A stretch of 64,000 nucleotides of DNA. It comes from Filimonas sp. Lineage in GTDB: Bacteria; Bacteroidota; Bacteroidia; Chitinophagales; Chitinophagaceae. Position numbers and translations under genes: made by a program. The notes beneath the pieces are model-generated. The model was not told the origin of the DNA and made no database searches. It was given only the letters and a program-made list of their open reading frames with translations. Positions 1 to 10,203 of this stretch are shown here, piece by piece (position 1 is the first letter of the stretch; every line of letters starts with the position of its first letter). Location of the stretch: NCBI GenBank assembly GCA_017306865.1, contig JAFKHH010000011.1, positions 124,001 to 188,000 on the forward strand. Reading direction: 5' to 3'.

Positions 1-1421
1 ACGTATAATGTTGCCATAGGTCTGTTGCTGTCCATGTGCCACCTGTAACTGTAGAACCCCAATCGGCTCCCTCGCCAGGCGATGTATAGCCCCAGGGGTT
101 TGTAATAGGGTGTGTGACCCATCCCTTTGCATTGTAATAAGTCTTAGCCGTATGTGCACCGTAGCGTGCCATCTGCTGTAGTAAAGTAAACAATGGTTGA
201 TGGCAGTCTGCAAGATTCGTTACCTCCGCAGGCCAGTAGTTCATCTGTATATTAATGTTTGTATGATAGTCCCCGTTCCATGGCGTCTGGTATTCTTCCG
301 CCCACAACCCTTGCAGGTTGGCAGGCATACCGCCCGGCCTGGAGGAGGAGATGAGCAGGTAGCGCCCGTAGTTGAAATATAAACTTACCAGGCCGGCATC
401 TGGACTACCCTGACTGAATTGCTGCAGCCTGTCTGCCATGTTTATATTTGCCGCTGTAGTTGGTAGTTGCAAACGGCACCGATTAAAGTAAGACTGGTAG
501 TCCTGTACATGCGTCGTTATTATTTTTTGCCAGCTCATAGCGCCAGCTTGTTGCAATGTGTGTGATACGCGCGGTAGCGGTGCAGGGCCACGCTGCTCTA
601 CAAGTGGCCAGTTCATATCTGTAGCTGCACCGATCAGTAAAATGCATTCATCTGTATTCGTAATATGAAGTGTGCTATCTGTACTTGTCGACTTACCCAT
701 TTTAGGCATAGCTTGCAATACTGCCGCATAGCGGATACCTTCATCACCTGCACTGTTCAGGCTGCCTTGCAGGTACAACTGATTCTTGTTAACAGATAAG
801 CGCGCACGTTCTTTCCTGTAGAGGCCGGTAACAAAATCCAGCTTGCCACCATACGCCTTAAGCCGGATGGCTATTACCTGTTGTGGTGCAGACACAATCA
901 CTTCTTCCGTATAGGTTATGCCATTCCTGGTCCAGCGTGCAATGCTATAAGCACTGTCTACACGCAGTGTACGGCTGTAATTTGTTACAGGAGCCGCTGT
1001 ATCGCGCCATTGTATATACAGATCGCCCAGTGTTTGGTAACAGCCGTATTTTACATTAGCGCCACGGCCCCCTCCTGAGCCTGGCCCTTTGCAGATAAAA
1101 TGTTGCTGCAATAGTTGCTGCGCTTCCACATTTTTTCCTTCCAGTAAACGTTGCCGTATCTGTGGCAGGTATTGTATTGCATCGGGATCATCTGCATTTT
1201 GCACACCACCACTCCACATAGATGTTTCGTTTAAAACGATCCGCTCCCTATTTGTTCTGCCAAATACCATGGCGCCAAGTCTGCCGTTACCAAGCGGAGA
1301 TGATGAATGAAAGTCTGGGGCAGGTGCGGTAAATAACATGGCAACATCCTGTTGTGCAGCAGCAGTCTGGCAGCAATGGAAAAGAAAGAGAGTAAGCAGT
1401 ATGGAAAGAGATTTTCTCATG
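1..1421 (-). CDS. Glycoside hydrolase family 95 (alpha-L-fucosidase-like), 3' end cut by window
   Basis: About 473 N-terminal residues of a family usually near 780-800, so the C-terminal part lies outside the window. It starts at the ATG at 1421 with a signal peptide (MRKSLSILLTLFLF... ending in AAAQQ), so the enzyme is probably periplasmic or surface-exposed. The N-terminal beta domain opens with a motif typical of GH95 (SSPLGNGRLGAMVFG, then LNETSMWSGG). The (alpha/alpha)6 domain begins with the strongly diagnostic stretch NINIQMNYWPAEVTNLADCH near residue 388; its N-x-N should correspond to the asparagine pair that positions the catalytic water in characterised GH95 enzymes. The general acid Glu would be further downstream, outside the window. 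GH95 removes alpha-L-fucose (sometimes L-galactose) from plant or animal glycans; the exact substrate cannot be read from the sequence. Confidence 0.9.
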
Positions 1422-1815
1422 CAGGTTATTTTAAAATGCCATTCACCGGTTTATAAAATATGCAGGTGCCTCATGCAAGAGCATTGCATTATAAATGCTG
1501 TACAAACAATCGCAATTAAAGATAACAATATGTAGAGGTGAAAATCTGTCTGCAATAAAAAAGCGCAAACGTTTGTGTGTACTGTTTTGTATTGGTTTAG
1601 AGTTGTTATGTAAGAAAAAACATAGTTATATAATCAAAAATGAGTAAGAGCATTGATATTTGTTGGGCGGCTTTATGAGGAATGTGGTTAAGTTAACCGC
1701 AAGACACGCAGAGGAAATACGAGCAACACAAAGAGCTCTTTTTTATTGCTTGTGAAATTATATAGTAATCCATGTGGTTCTATTTCTTGTATCAATAACA
1801 TATCATCTGGCATGA
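1422..1815. other. Intergenic region between divergent genes
   Basis: AT-rich gap holding the upstream regions of the minus-strand GH95 gene and the plus-strand DUF488 gene. Around 1690-1735 there is a degenerate trace of the intergenic repeat family seen elsewhere in the window (CGCAGAGGAAATACGAGC, then ACACAAAGAG). I see no convincing ORF or terminator. Confidence 0.5.
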
Positions 1816-2196
1816 ATGGATAAACAAAAATCTCACAAACGTGTTACTATATATATGGTCCAGACAAAACGTATTTATGAACCGGCTTCGAAGAGCGATG
1901 GCTATCGCATACTGGTAGACCGACTATGGCCCCGTGGTATAAAAAAAGAAACCGCTGCAATAGATGTATGGATGAAGGAGGTAGCGCCATCTAACGAATT
2001 GCGTAAATGGTTTAACCATGAAGCGGATAAGTGGACACAATTCAAAACCAAGTATCGTGCAGAACTAAAAAATACAGCCGCATTAAAAGAATTACATGCG
2101 GCTGTAGAAAAATATAAAACAGTTACGTTGCTGTATGGTGCCAAAGATGAAATGCACAACCAGGCTGTAGCATTGGAAGAAATGTTGAAAGGCTAA
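1816..2196 (+). CDS. DUF488 family protein
   Basis: Small soluble protein of up to 126 residues. It carries the DUF488 signature: RIYEP near the start, then DGYRILVDRLWPRGI, a lysine-rich helix, ELRKWFNHE and the C-terminal TLLYGAKDEMHNQA. The ATG at 1855 (residue 14) is a strong alternative start, because family members usually begin just before the RxYEP segment, giving 113 residues. The biochemical role of DUF488 is not established. The gene converges with the next one and their stop codons overlap at 2193-2196, so a bidirectional terminator is absent. Confidence 0.85.
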   Translation: MDKQKSHKRVTIYMVQTKRIYEPASKSDGYRILVDRLWPRGIKKETAAIDVWMKEVAPSNELRKWFNHEADKWTQFKTKYRAELKNTAALKELHAAVEKYKTVTLLYGAKDEMHNQAVALEEMLKG

Positions 2197-2975
2197 TGCC
2201 CATAGTTAAATGTAATGCCCTGCATTTGGCTGAACGCAACTTTTTCTCCATGTATCGTAGCTGGAATCCAATTAGGGCCTTTCCCTATAATGCGTAAGGC
2301 TTCTGCATCCAGTGAGTATTCGCAGGAGCGTGTGATATATTCAATATTAATAAAACCTTCTTTGTTTATAAGAAAAACCACTACTACCACACCTTTACCA
2401 CCTTCCTGGTTGAGATTTTTGAAGCGGTTTGGTATTTCCAGGTTGCGTTCCATGTATTTTCTCCAGCCCGCAAGGCCTCCGGGAAAATTTGCAGCCACAT
2501 GCCTTGTAGTGTCTCCAGGTATTATATCTTCAATAGTGCCATCAGCATACGTTTTTTTCTTTTGAAGCATGTCTTCTGTGTACAGCCATCTACCTTTATC
2601 GTATTTCTTTACCCGTATTGTTTTAATGGTGTCGTTATAATAATGCCAATAGCCATCTTTTTTATTGCGCCAAACCATACCGGAGCTATCTATAATGCCT
2701 TTTTCATTATACCAGGCAAATCGCCCGTTAGGTATGGTTAAGTCTGCGTCAAGGTAAGATTCCTGCCTGACCATTGGCCCGTCTTTTTTATAATAACGAC
2801 ATATAAATACAGAGTCATTTTCCGGGATCATGTTCATGAAGTAAGATGCGTGCTCAAGATCCTTTGCACTTTCCCAATGCTCGTCGAACACATAGAAAGC
2901 TTCTTTTACTTTTCGTTTTTGAGATAAAGCCTGCAGGCAAATAATACAGGATAAGAATAAGATGAAATAGCGCAT
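2193..2975 (-). CDS. Secreted protein with TonB C-terminal domain
   Basis: The start at 2975 is preferred to an upstream in-frame codon because it begins directly with a signal peptide (MRYFILFLSCIICLQALSQ). The middle of the protein (about residues 60-160) has short tyrosine- and glycine-rich repeats of the MORN/YwqK kind (NGRFAWYNEKG, KDGYWHYYND). Residues about 165-260 resemble the TonB C-terminal domain as found in many Bacteroidota proteins (FPGGLAGWRKYMERNL, a beta strand VVVVVFLINKEG, then WIPA). Unlike true TonB there is no N-terminal anchor or proline-rich linker, so it is probably a periplasmic protein rather than an energy transducer. The function is unknown. Confidence 0.75.
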   Translation of the reverse strand: MRYFILFLSCIICLQALSQKRKVKEAFYVFDEHWESAKDLEHASYFMNMIPENDSVFICRYYKKDGPMVRQESYLDADLTIPNGRFAWYNEKGIIDSSGMVWRNKKDGYWHYYNDTIKTIRVKKYDKGRWLYTEDMLQKKKTYADGTIEDIIPGDTTRHVAANFPGGLAGWRKYMERNLEIPNRFKNLNQEGGKGVVVVVFLINKEGFINIEYITRSCEYSLDAEALRIIGKGPNWIPATIHGEKVAFSQMQGITFNYGH

Positions 2976-3152
2976 AAACAGGTTTAAGGTGTAATAAGAT
3001 GTTTGGAACGGCAAAGATATTATGAATTAATGTATTTAGGTTGAACAGAAATTATGTATGGAAATATTGATTGCTATCATCAACCTGTCATCTGTTTCTG
3101 AAATAAATGCCCGCCCATAGAACACAAAGGCGTTCTGCTTGTTATACGCCAT

Positions 3153-4352
3153 ATGCAACTGCCTGCTTTTTTCCTGCCTGTATTATATAGAAGTATTTTT
3201 ATTACTACGCTGTTTATGATGTGCAGTAATGTGCTGCGCGCGCAGCGCGATTCCTCTCTCCATACGCAAGACTCAACACGTAAACATCCTGAAGCGGTGT
3301 GGCTGGCACTGAGCGGAGAAACAGCGCATATTTTAAGTGACGGTACGCCGGAAGGTGAGCGCTTGCTGGATAGCTCCCGGTATTCGGCTATAAACCTGCG
3401 GGTAGGCTGGCAGGTGCCTAGCCCCGATGTGTATGCGCAACTGTACAGGCATCCCATGTATGGGCTTGGTTTTTATTACTCACGCTATCGTAATGAAAAT
3501 TTTGGCCATCCCCTGGGTTTGTATGGTTGGTTCGATATTCCATTTACCCGGCATACAACAGGCCGGTGGCGTTTTAGCTACTATGGTGCATTCGGCCTGT
3601 CGTTCAACTTCAACCCGTTTGATGAAAAAACAAACCCCAACAATAAATACATTGGTTCTAAGCGCAACGTATATGTTTCGCTTATGGCGAACGCTACGTA
3701 TTTTATAACACCGCGTCTTGCGGTGATAGGAGGAGTGGGCTTCAGGCATTTTTCCAACAGTGCAAGAGTGTTGCCTAACTATGGCATTAATATGATACCG
3801 GTACAGCTTGCACTTGCATACAAGATCAACAAAGTGCAAATAGATAAGCGCCTGGATACGATTCCGCGTTTTAAACCACGCTGGCTTACGAATGTGTGGA
3901 TAGCTGGCGGCCACAAAGAATACGAAATAGGCGGTGATGCTTTTTTGAAGATGACCTTTACCGCAGAAGAGTTGTACCAGTTCTCCTACAAATTCAGGGC
4001 AGGAATTGGGTTCAATGCGTTTTATGCAAGCGGCGCGCAAAAAAGAGATTCTTCTAATGCAAGTGGCTTTAGTAAAGCCATGAGTTATGGTATTACTGCA
4101 AATGGTGAATGGGTGCTACGGCCTAATTTATATGTGCCACTTGCAATAGGGTATTACTTAAAACACCACGAGCTGAATGATGAAACACAAAGCACTTATG
4201 TAAGAGTGGGCGTACGAGCTAAAGTATGGAAAAACTGGTTTGCAGGTATTACAGTAAAAGCACATGGCGGTACGTCTGATGTGTTTGAATGGACTGCGGG
4301 GCATACGTTTGGTAAAGACAGGAATAATTATAAAAGGCTCATGATATTCTAG
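3153..4352 (+). CDS. PagL-like acyloxyacyl hydrolase (lipid A 3-O-deacylase family)
   Basis: A 399-residue outer-membrane protein with an N-terminal signal sequence (start 3153; internal Met21 is possible). The central region has alternating amphipathic strands typical of a small beta barrel. The PagL active-site signature is visible as GFRHFSNSA, with His199 and Ser201, followed by the Asn/Gly-rich segment LPNYGINMIP. PagL enzymes remove the 3-O-linked acyl chain of lipid A in the outer leaflet, altering membrane charge and immune recognition. The protein is longer than classical PagL (about 150-190 residues) because of C-terminal strands and loops, as is common for Bacteroidota homologues. 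No operon partner is evident. Confidence 0.8.
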   Translation: MQLPAFFLPVLYRSIFITTLFMMCSNVLRAQRDSSLHTQDSTRKHPEAVWLALSGETAHILSDGTPEGERLLDSSRYSAINLRVGWQVPSPDVYAQLYRHPMYGLGFYYSRYRNENFGHPLGLYGWFDIPFTRHTTGRWRFSYYGAFGLSFNFNPFDEKTNPNNKYIGSKRNVYVSLMANATYFITPRLAVIGGVGFRHFSNSARVLPNYGINMIPVQLALAYKINKVQIDKRLDTIPRFKPRWLTNVWIAGGHKEYEIGGDAFLKMTFTAEELYQFSYKFRAGIGFNAFYASGAQKRDSSNASGFSKAMSYGITANGEWVLRPNLYVPLAIGYYLKHHELNDETQSTYVRVGVRAKVWKNWFAGITVKAHGGTSDVFEWTAGHTFGKDRNNYKRLMIF

Positions 4353-4679
4353 TATTTTCCTGGTGAAAATTTGCAGGCTGGTATTAAAAAAAGATAAAAA
4401 ATAAACGATTTTTATCCGTGTGCGTACATAGAAGCTGTCTCGTTTATAGCAAGTAGTTGCGCTATGATTTTTGTAAATGCGTATCGCATTTCGTTAACGC
4501 ATGGATGCATAACAAAATATAGATCGCAATTAAGTTTATATATTTTTCTTTGCATGTATCACTTTTTTGAAACACCCCGGAAGGCAAAATGTTCAATGTA
4601 GTACGAGGGAAAATTCCCCTTTGCATTCAGTATGTGTTTTTGTTTCTTTTGTCAGATCAAAAATTCAAAATCACATGCT
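4353..4679. other. AT-rich intergenic region
   Basis: No ORF, repeat family copy or hairpin terminator recognised. The segment around 4535-4556 (TATATATTTTTCTTTGC) resembles a Bacteroidota -7 element imperfectly and may drive the next gene, but no clear -33 TTG is placed correctly. Confidence 0.35.
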
Positions 4680-5363
4680 ATGGATCACTCGTTATCTTCC
4701 GCTACAGGCAATACTGCCTTTTCGGTCAGTCTTCAGATCGGCGCGTTTACCTCATCAGACATCATTGTTAATTACCAGGGCATAATGGGGAATATGCCTG
4801 CTGCGTATAGCAATGCGATTGTCGTTTTTCCTTCGTCGGATCCTTTGTTTCCCTACAGTAGCACATCAACACCTCTGGCAGATTACCGTATTCCGAACAA
4901 CGTCTCCTCTGGTAGTGTGGCCATTCCCGTAGCCATAAGCGAAGGCGCTGGTTACGTATTTGGTTATGCTGTAGGCACAGCGTTACAGGCTCCGGCGCAG
5001 TATTACGGTAACGTATGTTCATCTGCCTGGTGGCAGGCTGGTGAGCGTAATGCAAAACAGGAGCGTTCTTCGTTATCCATCACGTATGTTAGCCCTACTA
5101 TCATCTCAGTTGTGTACGAGTTTGGCAATGGTGTTATGCCCGGCGCAAACGGCGCATGGATAGGGGTGTGGCAAGGGACAACTGCATTTTACAATGTGCC
5201 TCCTGCGGTGAAGCAACCGGTCACCCAAAACACATCAACAGGTAATGTTGCGATCAATGTTACTGTACTGCGAGGGGTCACTTACACCTTGGGTTTATTT
5301 ACTTCCGGCTTTGCGCAACATGCGCAGACAACACTTGCTGCAACCTGTACGTTCTCTACCTGA
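4680..5363 (+). CDS. Orphan protein with two duplicated beta-rich domains
   Basis: I do not recognise the family. The ATG at 4680 is preferred; the open frame extends 16 codons upstream, but that extension (MCFCFFCQIKNSKSHA) looks non-coding. The product is 227 residues with no signal peptide and no membrane helix. It consists of two related halves of about 110 residues. Segments such as IIVNYQGIMGNMPAAYSNA in the first half match SVVYEFGNGVMPGANGAWI in the second, and SSGSVAIPVAISEGAGYVFG matches STGNVAINVTVLRGVTYTLG. The alternating pattern suggests two immunoglobulin- or lectin-like beta sandwiches. It stands alone between a PagL homologue and a SusC/SusD pair, with its own terminator. Confidence 0.65.
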   Translation: MDHSLSSATGNTAFSVSLQIGAFTSSDIIVNYQGIMGNMPAAYSNAIVVFPSSDPLFPYSSTSTPLADYRIPNNVSSGSVAIPVAISEGAGYVFGYAVGTALQAPAQYYGNVCSSAWWQAGERNAKQERSSLSITYVSPTIISVVYEFGNGVMPGANGAWIGVWQGTTAFYNVPPAVKQPVTQNTSTGNVAINVTVLRGVTYTLGLFTSGFAQHAQTTLAATCTFST

Positions 5364-5394
5364 TGGTCTCATCACATTGAGCCAACCACTACAG

Positions 5395-5424
5395 GAGCTG
5401 CGGCAGCAGCTCTTTTTGTTTTTG
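5395..5424 (+). terminator. Rho-independent terminator
   Basis: Stem GAGCTG / CAGCTC (5395-5400 and 5407-5412), 6-nt loop, then TTTTTGTTTTTG. It lies 32 nt after the stop codon of the duplicated-domain gene. Confidence 0.7.
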
Positions 5425-5580
5425 TGATTTCTGCGCGCTTCATTTTTCGAAAATAAATTATAACACTTGTAAGTATTGTATCTGTTTTTTGCGTAGTTTA
5501 AAGAAATGATTGCTGGTATGTGCGGATAAAACGCTGCATTTATTGCTGTTTTTAACAAAAAAATATACGGAAAACGCAAA

Positions 5581-5603
5581 AACAAGAAGCCCCTTTTCTT
5601 GTT
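5581..5603 (+). promoter_or_regulatory. Hairpin in the leader of the first susC gene
   Basis: An 8-bp perfect stem (AACAAGAA / TTCTTGTT) around a 7-nt loop, 59 nt upstream of the SusC start. It is not followed by a T-run, so it is not a simple terminator. It may shape the 5' UTR. Its role is unknown. The rest of 5425-5661 shows nothing else I can support. Confidence 0.35.
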
Positions 5604-5661
5604 AAGCAGGGATAAAGAATGAGTCACTTACAACCTTCATAACATTTAAAACTGTACAATT

Positions 5662-8600
5662 ATGAGAAGATCTATCGCCCGATGGGCATCGGGTAGTATC
5701 GTGAAGCTATGCTTACTGCTTATGTTCATTCTCTCCAAAAACATAGCAATGGCACAAGCGCAAGTGCGAATAACAGGCAAGGTTACCAGTACCTCTAATG
5801 CTCCTGTGGATGCACTGTCTGTTACTATAAAAGGTACAAAAGCCGGCGCTGTTACTGCAGCCGATGGCACTTACAGCATCGTAACTAAGTTATCTCCCGG
5901 CAACTACGCAGTTGTATTTGCAGGAGTAGGGTTTAAGACCAATGAAATAGCGCTTAAAGTCGGATCCGCATCTGAGTATACAGTGGATGCTGCAATGACA
6001 GATGAAGTGTCTAAGCTGGATGAAGTAGTGGTTACCGGTACCTCACAGGGTACTACGCGCAGACAGTTGGGTAGCTATATCAGTTCAGTAAAAGCAGACG
6101 AGCTGGACAAGGGCTCTACAGGTAACGTACTGGCTGCATTGCAAGGCAAAACAGCCGGCGCACAAATCTCTCAAAACTCAGGTGATCCTGCCGGAGGCAT
6201 TTCCGTAAAGCTGCGTGGGATTAGTACCATCTCCGGTTCTACAGAACCTTTATACATTATAGATGGTGTGATCATCGATAACTCTACTACACGTGTTACC
6301 AATGCAGATCCAAGCTATAACGGTTCTACTTTTATAGGCAGCGTAGGTCAGAACAGGATGGTAGATATTAACCCAAGCGATATAGAGCGAATAGAAGTAC
6401 TGAATGGTGCGGCAGCAGCAGCTATATATGGTTCGCGGGCTAATGCCGGTGTAGTGCAGATCTTTACCAAACGCGGCAGTAGCGGCGCGCCGGTAGTAAC
6501 TGTAAATACAAGTGTGAATATGAACCAACTGCGTAAAAAGCTGGATGTAAACCAGGCTGGCGTAAAGTTTGGCGGCTCTCCGGATGTGCAAACGCAAACC
6601 ATACTTACACCAACTATTACGAATACCACACCTGTAAACAGGTATGACTACCAGGATTATATTTTCAGAACAGGCGTGGGTACAGACAATAGTGTATCTG
6701 TAAGTGGTGGTAAAGACAAAACAAAGTACTATACATCCGCTTCTTATTTGTACAACCAGGGTATTGTACGCAATACGGATTTTAACAGGTTTACCTTCCG
6801 GTTAAACCTGGACCAGACATTGAACAAGTGGGCGAGTTTTACCACAAGTATGAACTATATCAATGACAAGACCAATGAAAAACCGGACGGAAATACATTC
6901 TACTCTCCAATGAATGCCGTTACTATCATTGGTAACTATTATGATATACAACAAAGAGATGCGTTTGGCAATATTAAAGCTGTGGGTGAAAGAGGAAGGG
7001 TGAACCCCGTGTCTGTGATAGAAGACTTTAAACAACAGCAACAGACGAGCAGGTTCATAGGAGGCGCAGGTCTTAAACTGACGCCAATAAAAAATCTGAT
7101 CGTAGACTATCATGTTGGTATAGACAACTACAGCCAGGATGGAACATTCTTTATACCGCCTTATGCGTACAACGTAAGTGCTGCATTCTATGGTGGCGGC
7201 GCTACGCTTGACCCAACGCAAAATGGTTATGCAAGCTCAGCAAATTATAATTCATTCCAGATCAATCACGATCTGAATGCTACTTACAACTGGCAGATCA
7301 ATCATGATCTTGCTTCTACTACACAGGTAGGTTATTCATTGCAATATCAGAAAACGCATTACACTTTGCTACAAGGTAGGGGCTTACCTCCTTTTGTAGA
7401 AACAGCGAGTGGTGCAAGTACGCCAATCCCTTCACCGGGAGCAGACCAGCGCACCCAGGTTTCTATCTCAGGTGCATTTATACAGGAAAACCTAAAGTAT
7501 AGGAATCAACTATTCCTTACAGGCGCTATACGCTTCGACGGATCATCTGTATTTGGTAAAAGCGAAAGGAACCAGGTGTACACTAAATTGAGCGGTAGCT
7601 ATGTATTGTCCGGCACTGACTTCTGGCAAAACAGTAGCGTATCCAAATGGTGGGATGTGTTGAAATTGCGTGCGGCGTATGGAGAGTCCGGTAATCTGAC
7701 AGGCATTCCTGCATATGGACGCTACAATACTTATTTGGCAACAGCCTTCCTGGGTAGTTCTTCCTTCCAGTCGCAAACACCAACATTGCAATCATTATAC
7801 ACCAACCCGAATATAAAACCTGAACGCCAGGCGGAAATTGAAATTGGTGCAGACATGTCGTTCCTGAAAAATCGCATCGGGCTTACGTTCAACTACTACA
7901 ATAAAAAAGTGACTGACCTGCTGATCAGCAGGTTGATTGCTCCGACGAATGGTTATGCAAGTTATATGGATAATGTAGGCTCGTTGAAAAATACAGGTAT
8001 TGAAGTTGTATTGAACCTGGTTCCTGTTAAAACAAAAGATTTTGAATGGAACCTGACGGCGATCTATAACCGTAACAGGAATAAAGCAACAGACATTGGT
8101 GCACAATCCCTGATTTTGTATAATACCAATGGTGGTGCGCCTGTGGCAATTATTGCCGGTCAGCCGATCGGTGTGTTCTACGGTACGTTCTTCGCAACAG
8201 ATGCAAATGGTAACCAGCTAACTAAAAACGGTATTCCTGTTACTGAAGCCGGAGTACAAAATGGTACGCTTAGTTATACGCCAATGCGTGATCCGTCTAC
8301 AGGATTACCATATACATCAGGAGCTAATTCTACTGCACTGCAGAAGATCATTGGTAACCCTAACCCTGACTGGACTGGAACATTGACAAACGAATTCACG
8401 TATAAAAAATGGGGCTTACGTTTCCAGTTAGATGCAGTACAAGGTGTAGATGTGTTTAATGCTGACTTCCGTACAAGACAAGGTGTAGACAATGGTAAAG
8501 TAGCAGAACAGGAAGATTTGGGTCAACTGCCTCGTGGCTATATTGCAGGTGTATATAACATACAGCAATGGCGTATAGACAATGGCAGCTATGTAAAATT

Positions 8601-8817
8601 GCGCGAACTATCACTGAGCTACAGCTTTGGTAAAATAAAAGGAATAAACGATCTCACTATTTCTGCTGGTGCAAGAAACCTGATCTCATGGGATAACTAT
8701 AAAGGATATGATCCGGAAGTGAACGCAGGTGGCCAAAGTGCGATACTGAGAGGAATTGATTTTGGTACAGTGCCTATTCCTCGTACTTATAGCTTAAGTG
8801 TACGTGCTAAATTCTAA
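5662..8817 (+). CDS. SusC/RagA family TonB-linked outer membrane protein (pair 1)
   Basis: A 1051-residue outer-membrane transporter. Signal peptide ends at MAQAQ (about residue 33). It is followed by a carboxypeptidase-regulatory-like domain (about 35-115, VRITGKVTSTSNAPVDALSV), the SusC-specific TonB-box region KLDEVVVTGTSQG near residue 120, the plug domain (PLYIIDGVIID, then MVDINPSDIERIEVLNGAAA and IYGSRANAGVVQI), and a 22-stranded barrel ending in a C-terminal Phe. It imports oligomeric nutrients, energised by TonB-ExbBD, with the SusD lipoprotein encoded 20 nt downstream as the lid. No glycosidase or peptidase gene lies beside the pair, so the substrate cannot be inferred. Confidence 0.96.
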   Translation: MRRSIARWASGSIVKLCLLLMFILSKNIAMAQAQVRITGKVTSTSNAPVDALSVTIKGTKAGAVTAADGTYSIVTKLSPGNYAVVFAGVGFKTNEIALKVGSASEYTVDAAMTDEVSKLDEVVVTGTSQGTTRRQLGSYISSVKADELDKGSTGNVLAALQGKTAGAQISQNSGDPAGGISVKLRGISTISGSTEPLYIIDGVIIDNSTTRVTNADPSYNGSTFIGSVGQNRMVDINPSDIERIEVLNGAAAAAIYGSRANAGVVQIFTKRGSSGAPVVTVNTSVNMNQLRKKLDVNQAGVKFGGSPDVQTQTILTPTITNTTPVNRYDYQDYIFRTGVGTDNSVSVSGGKDKTKYYTSASYLYNQGIVRNTDFNRFTFRLNLDQTLNKWASFTTSMNYINDKTNEKPDGNTFYSPMNAVTIIGNYYDIQQRDAFGNIKAVGERGRVNPVSVIEDFKQQQQTSRFIGGAGLKLTPIKNLIVDYHVGIDNYSQDGTFFIPPYAYNVSAAFYGGGATLDPTQNGYASSANYNSFQINHDLNATYNWQINHDLASTTQVGYSLQYQKTHYTLLQGRGLPPFVETASGASTPIPSPGADQRTQVSISGAFIQENLKYRNQLFLTGAIRFDGSSVFGKSERNQVYTKLSGSYVLSGTDFWQNSSVSKWWDVLKLRAAYGESGNLTGIPAYGRYNTYLATAFLGSSSFQSQTPTLQSLYTNPNIKPERQAEIEIGADMSFLKNRIGLTFNYYNKKVTDLLISRLIAPTNGYASYMDNVGSLKNTGIEVVLNLVPVKTKDFEWNLTAIYNRNRNKATDIGAQSLILYNTNGGAPVAIIAGQPIGVFYGTFFATDANGNQLTKNGIPVTEAGVQNGTLSYTPMRDPSTGLPYTSGANSTALQKIIGNPNPDWTGTLTNEFTYKKWGLRFQLDAVQGVDVFNADFRTRQGVDNGKVAEQEDLGQLPRGYIAGVYNIQQWRIDNGSYVKLRELSLSYSFGKIKGINDLTISAGARNLISWDNYKGYDPEVNAGGQSAILRGIDFGTVPIPRTYSLSVRAKF

Positions 8818-8837
8818 TCACCAACAAAACAAGAAGT

Positions 8838-10151
8838 ATGAAAAAGTTAACATCTATATATAAGCAAATAGCAACTGCAGTTGTTTTGTTGCTGCTCTTC
8901 ACTGCATGTAAAAAAGACTTTTATGATCCATCGGGGCCATCGTCAGACCAGGCATTCAGCTCTCCTATAGCCATCACAGACGTAGCCGTAGGTCTGCAAA
9001 ACTGGTACACTGCAGCGCGTGGCGGCTTAGTGTACAACACCGTAACAGCAGATGGTCTGTTAACAGGTCAGTTGTATGTGGTGAATGCAGGTAATACAGA
9101 TGAAGCGCAATTGGGAACCGGCGGAGGCTCGCTTCTTAATACCAATGGAGTTGTTACCGGTATCTGGTCCGTATCTAACAAAATTATTTACGATGCCAAC
9201 AAGATCATTGCAAAAGCACCGGGAGTTATTTCAGATAAAAAATACCTGGCAACTTTAATTGGCTATACATCTATCTTCAAAGCGCTTGCTATGAGTGATA
9301 TGGCTATGTACTGGCAAAATGCACCTGATGGTGTAGCAGATACATTCAACGTATCCAAAGTGAAATTTATCCCCAACACGCAGGCGTTTACAAATGCAAT
9401 TGCAGTCATTGATAACGCTATTTCCGGTATGACTACGAATGGTGCAACAGGGACTGAAATCGCAAAATATGTTCCGGGCGGCATTGACATCATGAATACA
9501 TTGAATGCGTTGAAAGCAAGGTTTGCAGTGTTATCAGGTAACTACCCACTGGCATTAACAACTGCCAACCTGGTGAACCTCTCTGTAAAATCTTATTTCA
9601 ATTACAATGCAGTTACTACGAACCCGATCTTTACACTGGCAACGGCTACGAACAACATTTATCAGCCGGTAGACCTTGCAATGGGATTACCTGCCGGGTT
9701 GCAACCAGACCCTGCTGATAAACGTATTCCGTTTTACATAGCCACATCAGCTAACCCTACATACAGGATCAATGGATTTTTTAATAGTGTAACGGCCATT
9801 GTACCGGTGTATTTGCCGGGAGAAATGATGCTGATCAAATCTGAATGCTACGCACGTGCAAACGATGTGGTGAATGGCAAAGCATGGCTGGATAGTGTAG
9901 TGACAAAGACTGCCGCTAAAGATCCGTTTGGCGTAGGCGCAGCATTACCACCATCTACTGTAGTAACTCCTGCGGATATACTAGACCAGGTATATAGAAA
10001 CCGCGCAATAGAATTGTACATGAGCGGACTTCGCCTGGTAGATAGCCGTCGTTTCAACAGGCCGCAGGCAGAGCGTAAACGCAACTACTTTCCTTATCCT
10101 TTCGTAGAAAGAAATGATAACCCGAATACACCTGCCGATCCTCCGCTTTAG
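8838..10151 (+). CDS. SusD/RagB family nutrient-binding lipoprotein (pair 1)
   Basis: 437 residues with a type II signal sequence and lipobox LFTAC; Cys24 is the likely lipidated residue, followed by KKDFYDPSG, consistent with export to the cell surface. The C-terminal part carries the SusD hallmark LDQVYRNRAIELYMSGLRLV (about residues 378-398), where an Arg/Glu-rich helix precedes a LVDSRRF segment. SusD proteins cap the SusC barrel and bind the ligand. The gene is cotranscribed with the upstream SusC gene (20 nt gap) and followed by a strong terminator, so this is a two-gene operon. Confidence 0.93.
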   Translation: MKKLTSIYKQIATAVVLLLLFTACKKDFYDPSGPSSDQAFSSPIAITDVAVGLQNWYTAARGGLVYNTVTADGLLTGQLYVVNAGNTDEAQLGTGGGSLLNTNGVVTGIWSVSNKIIYDANKIIAKAPGVISDKKYLATLIGYTSIFKALAMSDMAMYWQNAPDGVADTFNVSKVKFIPNTQAFTNAIAVIDNAISGMTTNGATGTEIAKYVPGGIDIMNTLNALKARFAVLSGNYPLALTTANLVNLSVKSYFNYNAVTTNPIFTLATATNNIYQPVDLAMGLPAGLQPDPADKRIPFYIATSANPTYRINGFFNSVTAIVPVYLPGEMMLIKSECYARANDVVNGKAWLDSVVTKTAAKDPFGVGAALPPSTVVTPADILDQVYRNRAIELYMSGLRLVDSRRFNRPQAERKRNYFPYPFVERNDNPNTPADPPL

Positions 10152-10203
10152 CAGGACGGGCGAAGACAATTAGTCAATGAGTTATTTGTTTAATAGGTAT
10201 GAT

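Noticed and set aside
5620-5643. 7-codon ORF before susC pair 1 as a leader peptide
   Set aside because: Encodes MSHLQPS with no amino-acid bias and no following attenuator.
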